Shown piece after piece: positions 63,957 through 64,000 of a stretch of DNA of 64,000 nucleotides; positions within the stretch are counted from its first letter, which is position 1; each line of letters starts with the position of its first letter. The DNA is from Xenorhabdus szentirmaii DSM 16338 (GTDB taxonomy: Bacteria; Pseudomonadota; Gammaproteobacteria; Enterobacterales; Enterobacteriaceae), in assembly GCF_002632585.1 (NCBI RefSeq), contig NZ_NIBV01000003.1:124001-188000 (forward strand), in the 5' to 3' direction. The notes under the pieces are model-generated. The model was not told the DNA's origin, searched no databases, and worked only from the letters and a program-made list of their open reading frames with translations. Position numbers and translations under genes: made by a program.

Positions 63957-64000
63957 TTATCTGCTAATTTGATCTGGAAATGTCTTTTTAAACTCTTCAA
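63957..64000 (-). CDS. C-terminal end of a gene entering from the right, probable second toxin module
   Basis: Thirteen codons ending EEFKKTFPDQISR and a TAA, 11 bases before the immunity-like ATG. Only the tail is visible, so the identity rests on position in front of an immunity-like gene. Confidence 0.4.
   Translation of the reverse strand, partial: EEFKKTFPDQISR

Overview
The window looks like a chromosomal stretch of an insect-pathogenic Morganellaceae bacterium, most likely Xenorhabdus (Photorhabdus is the alternative). The marker loci are an isnA-isnB-glycosyltransferase trio of the rhabduscin type, a PixA-family inclusion-body protein, and a headless P2-type tail cluster of the xenorhabdicin (R-type bacteriocin) kind. 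Core genes (prp, cob, yggN-glsB-yggL-trmB / mutY-yggX-mltC) have enterobacterial sequence. No database search was run; all family calls are from recognised sequence.

Layout. 1-6435: divergent prpR (cut by the window edge) and prpBCDE, the 2-methylcitrate propionate pathway, with a textbook sigma-54 promoter. 6468-10829: a membrane protein of unknown role, then leftward isnA-isnB-GT (isonitrile glycoside). 11281-15741: a dispersed repeat, a broken TetR/MFS pair, a GNAT gene, aqpZ, ecotin with an arginine P1 residue, and ydcH.

15899-34667: a P2/186-like tail-only prophage read mostly leftward: X, Rz/Rz1, V, W, J, I, tail fibre H1, an unknown ORF, a dead IS3-family element, a collapsed duplicate (V' and I' remnants) feeding a second fibre H2 with its chaperone, an inverted silent fibre module, then FI, FII, E/E', T, U, D and ogr. 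Three Mu/P1-type (gix/cix-like) inversion sites lie at the constant/variable boundary of the fibres. No capsid, terminase, portal, integrase, holin or endolysin genes are seen. Control looks like coliphage 186: a CI-type repressor, an SOS (LexA) box in front of a Tum/DinI-like operon, an Ogr activator and TGT-N12-ACA late-promoter sites. The tape-measure protein carries 25 tandem 18-residue repeats.

34682-43014: accessory genes: GNAT, bactofilin (ccmA), an orphan ExsA-like type III secretion regulator without any secretion genes in view, queH, a divergent SDR/acyl-CoA ligase pair and a pixA-like gene. 43159-47758: the leftward cobQ-U-S-C-T operon for late cobalamin assembly. 48331-55101: a repeat, a CsaA-like tRNA-binding-domain protein, a VOC protein and the conserved housekeeping block.

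55270-64000: tRNA-Phe(GAA) followed by the end of an SPI-7/ICE-like island: tyrosine integrase, degenerate MobH/TraI_2-like protein, methylase-like protein, DUF1281 protein, CbtA-like toxin and unknown genes, four of them preceded by similar structured leaders. It ends in IS debris and an orphan contact-dependent-inhibition region (CdiA-CT/CdiI modules) that runs off the window.
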